In this document: positions 37,201 to 45,981 of the stretch, piece after piece
Layout of the letters: the number at the start of each line of letters is the position of its first letter
How positions within the stretch are numbered: position 1 is the stretch's first letter
Source of the DNA: Macrosoma leucophasiata
Taxonomy: Eukaryota > Arthropoda > Insecta > Lepidoptera > Hedylidae
Assembly: GCA_036365455.1 (NCBI GenBank)
Contig: JAWQUS010000017.1
Location: 12,710,001-12,774,000 of the forward strand
Direction of reading: 5' to 3'
DNA: 64,000 nucleotides
Program-made: the position numbers and the translations under genes
Notes under the pieces: model-generated
Seen by the model: the letters and a program-made list of their open reading frames with translations, nothing else
Databases searched by the model: none
Told to the model about the DNA's origin: nothing

Positions 37201-40200
37201 GCCATGAACGGAAATTCAAAAAGTCCGAACGGAGTTGTGATTGCCGTCTTCGGAATATCGGCTGAATTTACGGGTATTTGAAAATACGCCTTTACGAGGT
37301 CGACTTTTGAATAAATCACGCTGCCAGCTAGCTGTTGTGAAAAGTCTTGAATGTGTCTGATGGGGTATTTGTCAGGTATGGTGCGTGAGTTTAGTGCGCG
37401 GTAGTCACCGCAAGGACGCCAGCCACTATCCTTTTTCGGCGCGAGGTGTAACGGCGATGACCATGAACTCTCTGACCTGCGCGCGGTGCCATTCATCAAC
37501 ATTTCCTCAAATTCCTTCTGAGCAATTTTTAGCTTGTCTGGTGGAAGGCGTCGAGGACGGGCTGCAACAGGTGGACCAGGCGTCGTACGTATGTGGTGAG
37601 TGGTATGGTGTTTAACCTCACGCTGGGTTCCTGCTGGGCGAGTTATATCAGGATACTCACGTAGAAGCTGGTGATACTCGCTTTCACCAGATACGGCCTT
37701 GACAGAGTCGATCTCACTTGCTGAGGAACCGGCCGGTTGCGCAGATGTAGACAGCGAAGTAAGGCCGTCGATCAAGCGGTGGTTCCTCAGATCTACAAGT
37801 AAATTATAAAATCTGAGAAAATCTGCACCTATAATTGCTTTGGAAACGTCGGCTACCACGAACCTCCATATAAAATCACGACGCAGGCCAATGTTGAGGT
37901 GTAGGCAGATCGACCCATATGTAGGTATACAGGAACCATTTGCGGCGAATAGCTCGTAGTTTACTCTGGCGCGTGGCCCTCTAAGTGCTGAGCGCGGATA
38001 CACGCAGAGATCAGACCCTGTATCAATCAAAAATGACAATTTAGTTGAGCGATCAGTAACAAAAAGGCGGCCTGGTGCTGATGGGCAGTCGTGTGCCGCT
38101 ACTTCCGACTGCCGTTCCCGTTTAACGACGTTGCACTAGTCGTCGGATAAGTACATGGCGTCGTACACCTGCGAGCTCGGTCACCGAATCTGTTGTGGTA
38201 AAAACAGTAGCCCTCGACGTGTTTCGAATGTGACCGGCTGCGGTAACGAACGGGGCTCCTTTTATCTGCGCCATGAAAGGTATGTCTATTGCGAGAACGT
38301 GGGTAACGTACCTGACCGCTCGACATGGCTGCCACCTGTCGTGTTAGCTCGTCGATTCGCCGCGCCATGTCATCAAATGCACTGCTGGTACCTGGGTCGA
38401 TCCTTGCTATCGTCGGTGTTGAAGGTGCGATTTCATAAACCTTATCTGCCAATTCCGCAATCGCGTCCAATTCTCCGGTTTGCGTCGCGATTACGGTTTG
38501 TATATTGCTAGGTAAACGATTCGACCACAGCGTTTTTAAAAATGAATCGGGAATATTTTCTCCTGCCAACGTTTTCAGATGACGTAAAAATAGGGAAGGT
38601 TTACGGTCCCCTAATTCTTCATGGACTAACAACTGTTTTACTTTCTTTTCTTGCGACGCCGACAATCTTTTTATTAACTCCTCTTTTAATTTCTCGTACT
38701 TGCCAGTAGCCGGTGGAGATATGATGACATCTTTAATTTCGGCGGCATACTGCTGGACGAGTTGCGCGACAACGTGGTAAAATTTTGTAGCATCCGCTGT
38801 AATCCCGCTAACAATAAACTGCCCCTCAATTTGGGCGAACCAAAGCGCCGGATCTTGCGGCCAAAACTGGGGAATCTTCAATCCAACCTTGAACACGTCG
38901 CCGCCGCCATTTCCCGGTGTCGTATTATTTCGCTTCGGCTCCATTTTGAAAAAACGTGAATGTATTTTACGCGATACGCGACGGTAGAAATTATTTTGCG
39001 TAGTAACGATTTTTATCAAAAGTTCGCGAGTCCTAAATTCGGGGTCACCAGTTTGTAGTGTATTACCTACCGCTAAACTCGTAGGGAGCGAAATTATAGG
39101 CCGGTAATAACCACAATATAGTTTATTCACGGATAAGTCACATACACAAGAGTTAACAAAAGCACATAAGAGTCTACTGAGCACAAGAAGAGTTCGAGAC
39201 AGAGATAAGAATGACAGAAAACATATAACAACGTAAAGAGAAAGTAACAGGGCAATAAACGCGTAAGAAAATGGGATAGATGCGGAAGCAAGATTAAGCG
39301 TGCATTCGCCGTCGCGAGGTGATTCCGACTGGCGTGGCGGACGAGCTCCGTCGCCCGGCCGCTGTCGGTGCGCGAGCGCATGAGTAGGCATCGAGTCTGC
39401 ATAGAAACAATGGAGTATATCTAAAGCGCGTGTCGGACTTGTGCCATGGTTCCGCATCTAATTAGTTATTTAGGTACAATAAATATAATAGCAGTTTTCA
39501 CATAATTAATTGACAAAGACACATTACAAAAATAGGAACATAAAATTATGCGGTAGTGATTGTCACTACACTAACATATTATTTAATAGGTTGGGGAAAG
39601 TCTTTTCGCATTATAGTATGTATGAACTTGTAATAAAATCTCTTTGGCTGTAGTATTTGTATCTGGCTGGTTTTGGTTTAATTGAAAGTTAAAATTTTAA
39701 AGAACATAATTCCAATTTCAAATTAGGCAAATGTGTGATTTTCATTTTTTTTTCGTACTGTCAAGATGAGTGAATCTAATGAAGAAATTTGATACATTTT
39801 AAAATTTTACTACAAAAAAGGTAAAAATGCAATGCAAGCCGCGAAAAAAATTTGCGATGTTTATGGACCTAGTGCAGTGTCTGTGAGAGTAGCACAAATT
39901 TGGTTTAAGCGTTTTCAATCCGGAAATTTTGATGTCAAAAATGCACCTCGCTCAGTAATTCACTTGAATGTATAATAAATTGTTCATAGTTAGACAAAAT
40001 AACTTGATTTCTACATTTAAAACCCATTACAAGTAAAGGAAAATGACCAGTGTCAATAACAGTAATGAAAATGTTTTGTAGTACTTAATGCCAGAATACA
40101 GGATATACTTATTGTTTTTATTAGTAAATATAAATCATGGACAACTGTAATATTTTTAAAAGATTTTTTTTTATTTACAATATCATTTTTAAAATGCTAA

Positions 40201-40909
40201 ACATGTTGTGAAAATATTAATCATACTGGTTGTAAACAAACCAATATTTTTACAGTCTAGACTACTGCATGACTTATGATGAATACTGAATGACTTGATG
40301 AATACTGAATAACTTGAGGTTAGTTTAGAAAAAATGTCAACTAGCCTATTGAGGACTTTTTATTGTTACCTACAGTAAATATGTACACATTACAAACAAA
40401 AAAGTAAATATGAAAATACATAATAATAATTGATAAATAGTGAGTTGGACAAATAGTACAGAAGACAGGAACTCGGCAGACTAAAAGAAATTCTTCTATA
40501 ATTAATTAATTCCCATCACTAGACTATAGAGTACAAGACTCCTGACTAAGATAGTCAGTTTTCTAAGACAAGGGATTTTTGGGAACGAAATGGTTGTTGT
40601 TGCCGTAGAATAAAATCTATTGAAATTGATAAAGAACAGAACCATTACATAAACATAACAATTGAAAAAACAGTGCTTACCAATGACATCCGCATTGTTG
40701 AAGTTAGTGGAAAACCATGCGTCGTCTCCAAATTGTCCTTTACGAGTTCTTCCATTAGCAATATCTTTAGGGAAACCACAAACGACTGAAACTAGGTACG
40801 GATGTTTTTTGTTCGAAACGTTTATTTCTGCTGCATTTGAAATACTCGAAATTCCACTTCTTATAGCACGTGATAGCACTCTGCCTGTCCAGAATATGGA
40901 CTGCATCAT
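23076..40909 (-). CDS. PPTC7: PTC7-like mitochondrial PP2C-type protein phosphatase, 5 coding exons
   Basis: Coding exons in gene order: 40909-40681, 34174-33995, 33232-33034, 25295-25036, 23125-23076. All borders are GT-AG and the phases join to 306 codons (305 residues; human PPTC7 is 304). PPTC7 is a metal-dependent Ser/Thr phosphatase of mitochondria that affects coenzyme Q synthesis and mitophagy. The N-terminus ([17 protein letters not shown]) is Arg-rich and amphipathic, like a targeting signal. The PP2C metal ligands are visible: FGDDAW (exon 1), [12 protein letters not shown] (exon 2), VATDGVFDN (exon 4) and [11 protein letters not shown] across the exon 4/5 junction. The 50-nt last exon was found by looking for the missing GKPDD motif and ends in TGA. 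Intron 1 (6.5 kb) holds the gypsy element. Intron 4 holds a LINE fragment and relics of exon 4. Confidence 0.93.
23512..24130 (-). pseudogene. Relics of duplicated PTC7 exon 4 inside intron 4
   Basis: Four blocks match parts of exon 4 (25036-25295) in the same orientation: about 23512-23558, 23560-23627, 23938-24015 and 24083-24125. Read on the minus strand they keep exon-like reading: [13 protein letters not shown], then [16 protein letters not shown]...LQGVANSM, then [20 protein letters not shown]. The second and third, in order, look like one exon copy split by about 300 bp of foreign DNA. The first is from another copy. None has an intact exon with splice sites on both sides, so they are probably decayed. 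Tandem exon duplication is the simplest reading; a decayed tandem gene copy is the alternative. Confidence 0.75.
23765..23870 (-). pseudogene. Small LINE C-terminal fragment
   Basis: The minus strand encodes [19 protein letters not shown] followed by a stop. This resembles the C-terminal VVVGA-type motif of some retroelement polyproteins. It sits between relics of PTC7 exon 4, so an insertion probably split that exon copy. Confidence 0.4.
24182..24227. repeat. Near-perfect 46-bp palindrome at a LINE 5' junction
   Basis: Two perfect 22-bp arms (GTTCCTAAAAAGTCACGGTG and AT) face each other with a 2-nt centre. The right arm touches the start of the truncated LINE at about 24228. Confidence 0.95.
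24228..25017 (+). mobile_element. 5'-truncated CR1/L2-like LINE, 3' end only
   Basis: It encodes the end of a LINE ORF2: [55 protein letters not shown], ending near 24591. A 3' UTR of about 420 bp and a (TAAA)n-like tail follow at about 25000-25017. A 20-bp piece (actttacaggttcaagct) is doubled at 24230-24270. It lies in intron 4 of the PTC7-like gene, antisense to it, ending about 18 bp from the exon 4 splice donor. Confidence 0.8.
25440..25565 (+). repeat. Dispersed repeat family D, copy 1
   Basis: About 125 bp (from ggaatagataaataaagatgg to cgctcgtagtgtcgtgtaga) reappear as reverse complement at 43970-44095. Shorter pieces lie at 26093-26120 and 57758-57785. It is non-coding. Confidence 0.75.
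25566..28564. other. Intron 3 of the PTC7-like gene, first part, no gene seen
   Basis: AT-rich intronic DNA with scattered lepidopteran repeat debris (for example 27105-27260, an actagct-ctcgcg-type repeat). No exon-like sequence was recognised. Confidence 0.5.
28565..28660 (-). repeat. Dispersed repeat, reverse copy of 12615-12740
   Basis: It contains acgccaggtccctaacgggg and gagtgtagagcgccagatatcc, the reverse complement of the 12.7-kb unit. Confidence 0.6.
29195..29385 (-). repeat. Dispersed repeat family C, copy 2
   Basis: Reverse complement of most of 17940-18235, with internal differences. A further partial copy lies at 29690-29775. Confidence 0.7.
29777..30924. mobile_element. Foldback element with 370-bp inverted arms and internal tandem repeats
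   Basis: Left arm about 29777-30147 and right arm about 30552-30924 are inverted copies of each other over their whole length, beginning with CAGAGAATATG and ending CATATTCTCTG. Between them lie three diverged tandem units of roughly 90-100 bp sharing gaggtttcatggggtgctga and agatccaagatg. There is no transposase ORF, so it is non-autonomous. A fragment of the same end occurs at about 32770-32810. Confidence 0.85.
31210..31350. repeat. GT-rich microsatellite
   Basis: (GT)n runs interrupted by GTAG and GTAT variants span about 31240-31350. The minus-strand ORF over it is only the repeat read as His-Thr. Confidence 0.9.
31723..31767. repeat. Perfect 21-bp-arm inverted repeat
   Basis: Arms AAACACCTCGGATAAAATAT plus A and the reverse complement surround a 3-nt spacer. 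The flanks give no sign of a larger element. Confidence 0.95.
31900..31960 (-). repeat. Dispersed repeat, reverse copy of the 7-kb unit
   Basis: It holds cttcacgcctgtaatccccg and aaggggtagg, the reverse complement of 6995-7040. Confidence 0.55.
32030..32225 (-). mobile_element. tRNA-derived SINE
   Basis: On the minus strand a tRNA-like head shows an A box (TAGCCTAGTGG) and a B box (GGTTGGATTCC) about 40 nt apart, as in RNA polymerase III promoters. A body with tttatctctggttctattgg follows. A diverged second copy abuts at about 32226-32400 and an A-box piece lies at 32650-32675 (+). Confidence 0.7.
32226..32400 (-). mobile_element. Second, diverged SINE copy
   Basis: It shares the body segments (gaaaatgggaaaatcccaat, agaaccagacataaag) and a degraded B-box region (ggttcgattatgg on the minus strand) with the neighbouring unit. 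Confidence 0.5.
33315..33605 (+). repeat. Dispersed repeat family A, full-length copy
   Basis: A run of T starts the unit. It continues with gtggcaaacatgcatgcagt, then gccggaaattacagagccgt, and ends in a small hairpin (gagctccgtcactggagctc). The same unit is inserted at 46425-46693. It lies in intron 2 of the PTC7-like gene. Confidence 0.8.
34325..34432. repeat. Short hairpin element with an internal duplication
   Basis: The unit tgtcctttggcttaagcttt occurs twice in a row and again inverted at 34400-34430 (gataggacaacatagaaaaa, then gctt). It is a MITE-like stem-loop in PTC7 intron 1, just upstream of the gypsy insertion. Confidence 0.55.
34467..34983 (-). repeat. 3' LTR of the gypsy element
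   Basis: 517 bp, same ends and length as the other LTR. ORFs inside it are not genes. Confidence 0.93.
35007..38102 (-). CDS. pol: gypsy pol polyprotein: protease, RT, RNase H, integrase
   Basis: An uninterrupted frame of more than 1000 codons, read -1 relative to gag. The frames meet at about 38100, and translation by -1 frameshift is inferred. In order: aspartic protease ([12 protein letters not shown]), RT ([39 protein letters not shown] with catalytic LDD), RNase H ([17 protein letters not shown]) and integrase. The integrase has a zinc-binding HHCC region ([16 protein letters not shown]) and a DDE core ([25 protein letters not shown]). All catalytic residues I can check are present, so this copy may be able to move. 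Confidence 0.93.
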   Translation of the reverse strand, partial: VAAHDCPSAPGRLFVTDRSTKLSFLIDTGSDLCVYPRSALRGPRARVNYELFAANGSCIPTYGSICLHLNIGLRRDFIWRFVVADVSKAIIGADFLRFYNLLVDLRNHRLIDGLTSLSTSAQPAGSSASEIDSVKAVSGESEYHQLLREYPDITRPAGTQREVKHHTTHHIRTTPGPPVAARPRRLPPDKLKIAQKEFEEMLMNGTARRSESSWSSPLHLAPKKDSGWRPCGDYRALNSRTIPDKYPIRHIQDFSQQLAGSVIYSKVDLVKAYFQIPVNSADIPKTAITTPFGLFEFPFMAFGLRNAAQSFQRFIDEVLRDLPFCYGFLDDILIFSSSERQHLEHLRQLFQRLTEYGMLINTAKCEFGKAKIFFLGHEVTKDGIRPLPDKVKALQDYPQPQTVKELRRFLGMFNFYRRFVPEAAKIQAPLNILLSGPKTKGSQSITMTTEMIEAFEHCKTSLMNATMLVHPETDAELAIFSDASDTSIGATLQQRTHGLWKPLAFFSRRLTNAQKKYSPYDRELLAIYDAIRHFRHMVEARPFTVYTDHKPLTSVFKYNREKCSPRQFRYLDYISQFTTDIQYVAGKENVVADAFSRIEAISVPIDYESLAQSQATDTELQDLLTCGTTALNLKKIAMPDQDCNVYCDVTQHPRPYLTNAFRKQAFDALHQLSHPGVKATLKLVSQRFVWPGMKKDCRNWARECTDCQKCKISRHVHSPTANFPVPSNRFSHVHMDIVGPLPYSCGYRYCLTVIDRFTRWPEAYPLVDITAESCARAFIAGWVSRFGCPHKITTDRGRQFECELFRTLAAILGMQHRPTTAYHPACNGMVERLHRQLKAAIMCHSCTNWTEVLPLVLLGIRSAWKEDVKSSAAELVYGEPLRLPGEFFVPTDDATLDLSNFTSRLRLHMAKLAPKPASRHQNKTFYIPKDLPTAEYVYLRRDASRRSLEPPYTGPYEVLERRDKTLKLSIQNRVITVSIDRVKPAYITKEDTEIGEDNGRQPSIELPPPEDPIRKTRSGRTVRFPDYYRPP
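38099..38944 (-). CDS. gag: gypsy gag polyprotein
   Basis: I place the start at the ATG at 38944 (MEPKRNN), outside the LTR. The frame is open further upstream into the LTR, but that is leader. The product is about 281 residues, including the capsid-like [21 protein letters not shown] block found in insect gypsy gags. A basic C-terminus follows, ending with a Cys/His cluster ([18 protein letters not shown]) that binds nucleic acid. The stop at 38099 overlaps the pol frame in the -1 register. Gag would form the particle. Confidence 0.85.
   Translation of the reverse strand: MEPKRNNTTPGNGGGDVFKVGLKIPQFWPQDPALWFAQIEGQFIVSGITADATKFYHVVAQLVQQYAAEIKDVIISPPATGKYEKLKEELIKRLSASQEKKVKQLLVHEELGDRKPSLFLRHLKTLAGENIPDSFLKTLWSNRLPSNIQTVIATQTGELDAIAELADKVYEIAPSTPTIARIDPGTSSAFDDMARRIDELTRQVAAMSSGQVRYPRSRNRHTFHGADKRSPVRYRSRSHSKHVEGYCFYHNRFGDRARRCTTPCTYPTTSATSLNGNGSRK
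39054..39570 (-). repeat. 5' LTR of the gypsy element
   Basis: 517 bp, bounded by TG...CA and next to the primer-binding site. It carries the element promoter by family analogy. Confidence 0.93.
39589..39955 (+). pseudogene. mariner 5' fragment, transposase N-terminus
   Basis: It begins with the family's terminal repeat (GGTTGGGGAAAGTCTTTTCGC) about 15 bp from the gypsy element. It continues through the leader and the first 60 or so codons (ATG at about 39767; EEI, stop, [13 protein letters not shown]). A premature stop lies at codon 9. It breaks off after AHLE-region codons at about 39955. Confidence 0.85.
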
Positions 40910-42236
40910 TCATTAGTTAATTTGTACTTTGACTCCAGGCTCCATTCACAGCTGGCCCGTTAATATAATGGATATCATTATTAATGCCTGATAACTACAC
41001 GTAAACATAACATTTCAAACATTAAAATCAAATTAAGCATTGCATTTGAATAATTATTATACACGACATTCACAGATTCAGTCATAACACAAATCGCACA
41101 TCGCACCAAAACCAGAAACAAAAATCAAGTGCAAGTGGGGAGTTTTGGCGGGAACCTTGAAAGAGGCGTATGGTGCTCATATTTTATTTCATTTTCTTGG
41201 TGTATTTTTATGTTATATTGAATAAAATTGGTGGCATTTTGTTTGATATAGGTTTATTAGAGTGCCCGTGTATAGTGAAATAGAATAACAGTGCGAAAAC
41301 ACGACCTTTCAGGTTGCCTCCTAAACTTCATTGTTAATATTCTGGTAAAGTAGCCATCGCTTTACTGGAATAACTTGATTGTAACTCACTTGACTGACAT
41401 ATTAAACTTGATAACTTATATACTTGATACTTACATATTATACTTGATGACTATATTAAACTAACTTTTACGCTGCTTAAATAAATATGAAATATCGTTT
41501 TACTTGACACTGGCAATATGCGTAATAGCGATGCCATAATAAGAAAAAAGAAAAAAAAAGTGCAAGTGTCAAGTGACTTCAAGTGAGTGAGAATGAAATA
41601 TAGTGAGACAATAGACAAGACCACAGACCAATAACCAAGCCAACCACAGAGTATTTAATTGTTCTATATGGTTTTTTTTTTCAACAGAAATAGGTATGTA
41701 AGTCTCCGCTTTGTAGGTACTTCGTCATGCAGAAAGTGCTGCCATCTTCAATTACTCTCAAAGGAACATGTTCCATATCCCCACTCTTTTGCCTTAGCTA
41801 ATGTACCATCCACAGTCATAGTCCTAAGACTACAATGAAGTACAATGTAATGGTACCATCGAAGAAATATCCGGTGGATCACGTTGCTGCCTTGTCTGTG
41901 CGACAAAAAGTCTAATTTGGAATGGTTATGGATCGCCGGAAACATCTTCGATAGTAACTAGGTTGTTAAAAATCAGAAAATAAGTTCTAGGTATTTGACG
42001 CAGGTTGTTGGTAATATTAGTAGTACGGGGTCATTCGTTGCATACATACATACAAACATCTACCAAAGTAGAAAGGTAGAAAGCAAAAAAGAACTTGAAC
42101 GTCGAATAGATTGCCTCCTCCTCCATATTTTTCATTGCTTTACAGGTCACGCAAAACTTAAACGCGTTAATGAAAGTTAGCTGCAAGTCGCTGCAAACAC
42201 AACAATTTTATTTAAGGGGCAAGGGTGGTTGTCTGG
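40910..42236. other. 5' flank of the PTC7-like gene, no further gene recognised
   Basis: The first 200 bases should contain the PTC7 promoter and 5' UTR. At 41498-41546 lies the reverse copy of the TRAPPC13-flank repeat. Minus-strand ORF 41748-41945 is not recognised. Confidence 0.4.
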
Positions 42237-42269
42237 TGGTAGTTAGCAAAACATTGAAACTATGCAATA

Positions 42270-42330
42270 TCTGACGATAATGATGGTAAGACATTAATCC
42301 ATCTGACGATAATGATGGTAAGACATTCAA
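42270..42330. repeat. Tandem duplication of about 28 bp
   Basis: The unit atctgacgataatgatggta agacatt occurs twice next to each other. Confidence 0.7.
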
Positions 42331-42450
42331 AATAGTCCTAGCGTGGTGGATATATACGAATTTTGTAGGTACTTTAGCGTATTGTGTTGTTGAGTAGAAC
42401 AATTGTGTGTAAGATATCCAAGGCGAGGTGTCCGCTTTAAGATGGTCTGA

Positions 42451-42610
42451 AGGGCGAGTTGGCCTCTGGGACAGCATTACTAAGTGGCGAGGTGGCCAAT
42501 CAGACAGCATTGCTAAATGGCGAGGTGGCCAATGTGACAGCATTACTAAATGGCGAGGTGGCCAATCTGACAGCATTGCTAAACGGCGAGGTGGCCGTAC
42601 AGACAGTGGT
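42451..42610 (+). repeat. 33-bp minisatellite, about 4.7 units
   Basis: The unit gcgaggtggccaatcagaca gcattgctaaatg repeats with small changes. A diverged unit follows at 42627-42690. Because 33 is a multiple of three, the array is open in three frames; one (+) frame reads GEVANxTALLN repeated. No gene context supports translation. Confidence 0.85.
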
Positions 42611-42859
42611 GATGTTGATTGCTTTGTGGCGAGTTGGCCTTTCAGACAAGTTTCATATAGGTTGATAGATGGTGAGGTGGATGTCTAGTTAATATGAGTT
42701 GGCAGTTAAGATTATTATGGATGATGATGTTGAATGACTGTACTTCCTGTTTGACTTAGGATGTAACAAAAGGGGTTACACAAAACATGTTTAAAGTAAC
42801 AACGGAAGAGCAGAATTTACTTTGTCAGGAGTAGCCGAGCTATGTCGTACAAAATGTTA

Positions 42860-43270
42860 TTTCTATCCTTACAGATAATGATGATACTGGTCCTTCAACA
42901 TCACACGAGGACGTGTGAAACGTCAGGACGGCCGTATCGGAGCAAGAAGTTTATTGTTGGTTCTGTAAAGTACTAGGCTATAGAAATACCTTGCTAAAAA
43001 TATTATTTTAAGTTAATTTGATTTGTTAGATTTTGTTATCGTTTAAAATCATTATTTCATTTAAAGAGTAATTGTATTATAAAAGTACATTACCGAGTTG
43101 AGGGTAGGCCTCGAGCGGGGTCGAGGCGCCATCTGACAGATCGCCGTTAACGGAGGTTATAAAATGTGTCGTTGTTGATCGAGGTGGATCATTCTTTGGT
43201 TGGACAGTGGAGTACTATTTGATTGGCGAAATAAGATCGGTGTCGTGAACCCGCTGCTCGTTGTACTTAA
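42860..43270 (+). mobile_element. Possible LTR-element remnant
   Basis: A potential splice acceptor at about 42872 precedes DNDDTGPSTSHEDV and a stop, like the end of an element polyprotein. Then follows an AT-rich to GC-rich block with a TATAAAA at about 43158. It looks like the end of an element plus a solo-LTR-like promoter, but no partner LTR lies in the window. Confidence 0.3.
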
Positions 43271-44365
43271 AAGTTTAAAAGTGTAATTATATCAAAGAGT
43301 TTTGAGTGTAAAGTTAAGCAGTGATATTCTGTTAAAGTGATTAAATCTGACTGATAATAGTGACTTATTGTTTCCCTCAAGACGCCCACTAAACACATAA
43401 CCACTAATGATGATGTCGAGATTAACGTTCTTTCTCCGACAAATATAATGCGGTACTGCTGATCGATGAAGTATGAAGAGTAATCGGTTTTGAGTGTTCT
43501 TTTAAAAAATTGTATAAAAGTATAATTAAACATTGTCACATTAACTTATTATCACTTTCATACTATCGGGTACACCACCCGGAACTAAGCAGTTGATCTG
43601 TATTTCATATCTTTGACGCAATGTTCCAAATGTTCCGAATGTTCCAAATGATGCGTAAAATGCTTCGGCACAGTTTAGTGTTTCAGATGCTAATGTTCCA
43701 TCCACCACTCATATTAAAAAAAATCTACATATGTAACTATACAAATATCGATATGGACCATAAAAAAATATCGATATTGTATATAACACAACACTAGTGA
43801 AGATTTTCGTTATAGTTCAATTTAATAATGTTAAAGGGTTTTTAGGGTAACGGTGGTATTAAATATCTAACTATACCTCCTCGATTTACTGGAGGTCTTA
43901 CATTTCATTTTACGTGTTAAAATAACATAAAACGGAATTTTTACCCAGAGATGTGTTGTTCTAAGCTGTCTACACGACACTACGAGCGGCGAACGAATGG
44001 TTCGGCCGAACTGTGTGTGTTCAGGCATAGTTGTGGTGCGCTTGCCACGCCCACATTACCATTCCATCTTTATTAATCTATTCCGTGATTTTTAGTGTGA
44101 TCTGTGGTATTGGTATCTTTTTATTTATGTCTCCTACGAAACTTTGTGGAAGAAACACCACAGTTACAGAATTACATGATAAACATTACTGCATAATTTA
44201 TTTACAACTTATTAAATGTATTCAATAAAGTGTTTTAAGAATTATTAATAATATATCTCACATTGACTATTTTGAGTTAGTGTATCAGTTGAAATTATAC
44301 ACCGACTTCTATGGACTGTACGGAAATACATAGCACGGCAACATTGAATCTGCTTAACAGTAATG
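43271..44365. other. Intergenic; family D repeat copy at 43970-44095
   Basis: A short tandem (atgttccaa/ga) lies at 43619-43655. The reverse copy of the 25.4-kb repeat lies at 43970-44095. Nothing else is supported. Confidence 0.5.
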
Positions 44366-44480
44366 TCCTCCAAAACTTCGTAAAATCTCCTAGTAAAGTC
44401 CCCATCACTTTACTGGAGCCATCTCATATTCCACATGGAAGCATCCAATCATCGTCATCTTCCATATGTATATTCATTAT
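44366..44480 (-). repeat. Dispersed repeat family B, partial reverse copy
   Basis: Reverse complement of parts of 13130-13250 and 60780-60900 (aaaacttcgtaaaatctcct, ccccatcactttactggagcc). Confidence 0.75.
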
Positions 44481-44638
44481 CATAAGAAATGAAGAAAACT
44501 ATTTACTGAAGATTGGCTGTTAAGGACTTGCTTCCGTAAAATAATAACAGTAATGTCAAAACCAGATCGGTCTATTAAGGCAGATGTTCCATATTTAGTT
44601 ATTATGTTTTCGATTGTAATTCGTTAAAGTTTGTAGCA

Positions 44639-44752
44639 ATGGTAAATAATTGCATAGTTGGAGGTTGTGCTAGCTTATGGCATCCAGGAAGTGACCAAAG
44701 ATTTCACCTGAACAAGTGTTTGAATCGTAATTTTTGTGTCGAATCACTGTAG
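44639..44752 (+). pseudogene. Possible THAP-type zinc-finger exon remnant
   Basis: A short reading frame, MVNNCIVGGCASLWHPGSDQ followed by RFHLNK, has the C-x4-C start and RFH block spacing of a THAP domain. It ends after 37 codons. No downstream exon was found. Confidence 0.3.
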
Positions 44753-45540
44753 ACATATTCTTGTTGTATTTTCGCTTAATATCTTGCTTAAATTATAAGT
44801 CAGTGTTTTAAACAAATTAATGAATGTTAACTTTAGTAATTTCTAATAGTCTTACATTGAATTACATTGATTTATGCAATTTAAAATAGGTTTGCTTCTA
44901 TCATATGGTTATCAGTAGTGTTGAAGTAGTTTGACAATAAAATTTTATTAATTGAGAATGTCTTATAGAATCGACTTTTTTTGAAAATACGAACTAACAT
45001 ATCTTATTTTCAATCATACTAAATAAACTATGCCCGGGTAGGTATATAGTTTCTAAGGGTATATAACTTTCTCGTTGTTTGAGAGGCTAACCCGAGCGTG
45101 AAGTTACAAGTTGTATTTCATCCATAGATTTAAGTAGATAATAAATCTTTGATTTCATCCACGAAATTTTAGAACAATAACTTTAAGTAGTACCTATGTA
45201 TTAATAATTCAATAATGCAAGACGTTTGCAGAAAAAAAAAATGTTTTATTGATTATGTTATACTTTAATGTATACATTAAAATCTTAACTTACATTGTAA
45301 ACCACTATAAACTTTGTTAATAAATTGATTATAATGGCTGTAAGTCCATTTTATTTTATCCCTATTTTCCTTAAGCTTAATTTAAAATCATGGACTCATA
45401 GCTGTCTGTGGAACTCATTTCGCTATGGATTTCTGCAAAAATAATTAACTAGAAAATAGAATCATCGCCACACCCATATAGTATCTACACATAGTATGAT
45501 ACCATGGAATATTTCAAATTTAATGTTTAATTATTTCAAG
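44753..45540. other. Intergenic, AT-rich, no gene seen
   Basis: No supported feature. Confidence 0.5.
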
Positions 45541-45544
45541 TTTA

Positions 45545-45715
45545 ATGTACGGCTCCATAATTGCCAGGACCAGAGACATAACACCTTAGGCCTCAGGGGT
45601 CGACGCATCTACACTTCGACGTTGGTCTTTGTGTGGGTGTCTTTGTGCTGTAGTCATCACTTAACATCAATGTGAACTGCAAGCTTGTTTGCCACTTTCA
45701 TTACATTAGAAAAAT
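45545..45715 (-). repeat. Dispersed repeat family A, partial reverse copy
   Basis: Reverse complement of the 5' half of 33315-33605 (cttaggcctcaggggt, gtagtcatcacttaacatca). Confidence 0.7.
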
Positions 45716-45787
45716 GCGATTTACCACAATTCTATATATATATATATCGGCACAGACATATTATTAGTTTCATCGTCCGACATAGTG

Positions 45788-45943
45788 GGCGTATAAAGTG
45801 GGTAGTCGAGCAACGAAACAACGAATTACACAATTAATTACACTCACAAGTCACTGTACACAACCACAACTCAATATCAGACCGAAACGACAGAAACAGT
45901 TCCTAGCTTGGAGGAGATCTTATCACGAGAACGATCAAATGGT
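45788..45943 (+). promoter_or_regulatory. Candidate promoter and first exon ending ATG|GTAAGT
   Basis: A TATAAAG box at about 45792 is followed by a leader of about 120 nt that ends aacgatcaaATG then GTAAGTGAG, a good splice donor. It could be an unannotated first exon or part of a mobile element. No matching second exon was identified, and AP-2 alpha downstream has its own start codon. Confidence 0.3.
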
Positions 45944-45981
45944 AAGTGAGCCTTGATCCGACCACAGAGCCTAGAGCCAGA

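Larger units (their letters stand above)
34467..39570 (-). mobile_element. Ty3/gypsy LTR retrotransposon, complete
   Basis: Two 517-bp LTRs (34467-34983 and 39054-39570) begin TGTAGTG and end CACTACA, flanked by a 4-bp CTAA duplication (34463-34466, 39571-39574). Read by eye, the LTRs look the same, which suggests recent insertion. On the minus strand a primer-binding site (TGGTGACCCCGA, 39050-39039) follows the 5' LTR. Gag and pol come next, then a purine tract (GGTGGGG) before the 3' LTR. No env gene is present. It sits in intron 1 of the PTC7-like gene, in the same transcriptional sense. Confidence 0.95.

Noticed and set aside
42208..42576. WPPRHLxMLS repeat protein on the minus strand
   Set aside because: Antisense reading of the 33-bp minisatellite; any unit divisible by three without stops gives this.
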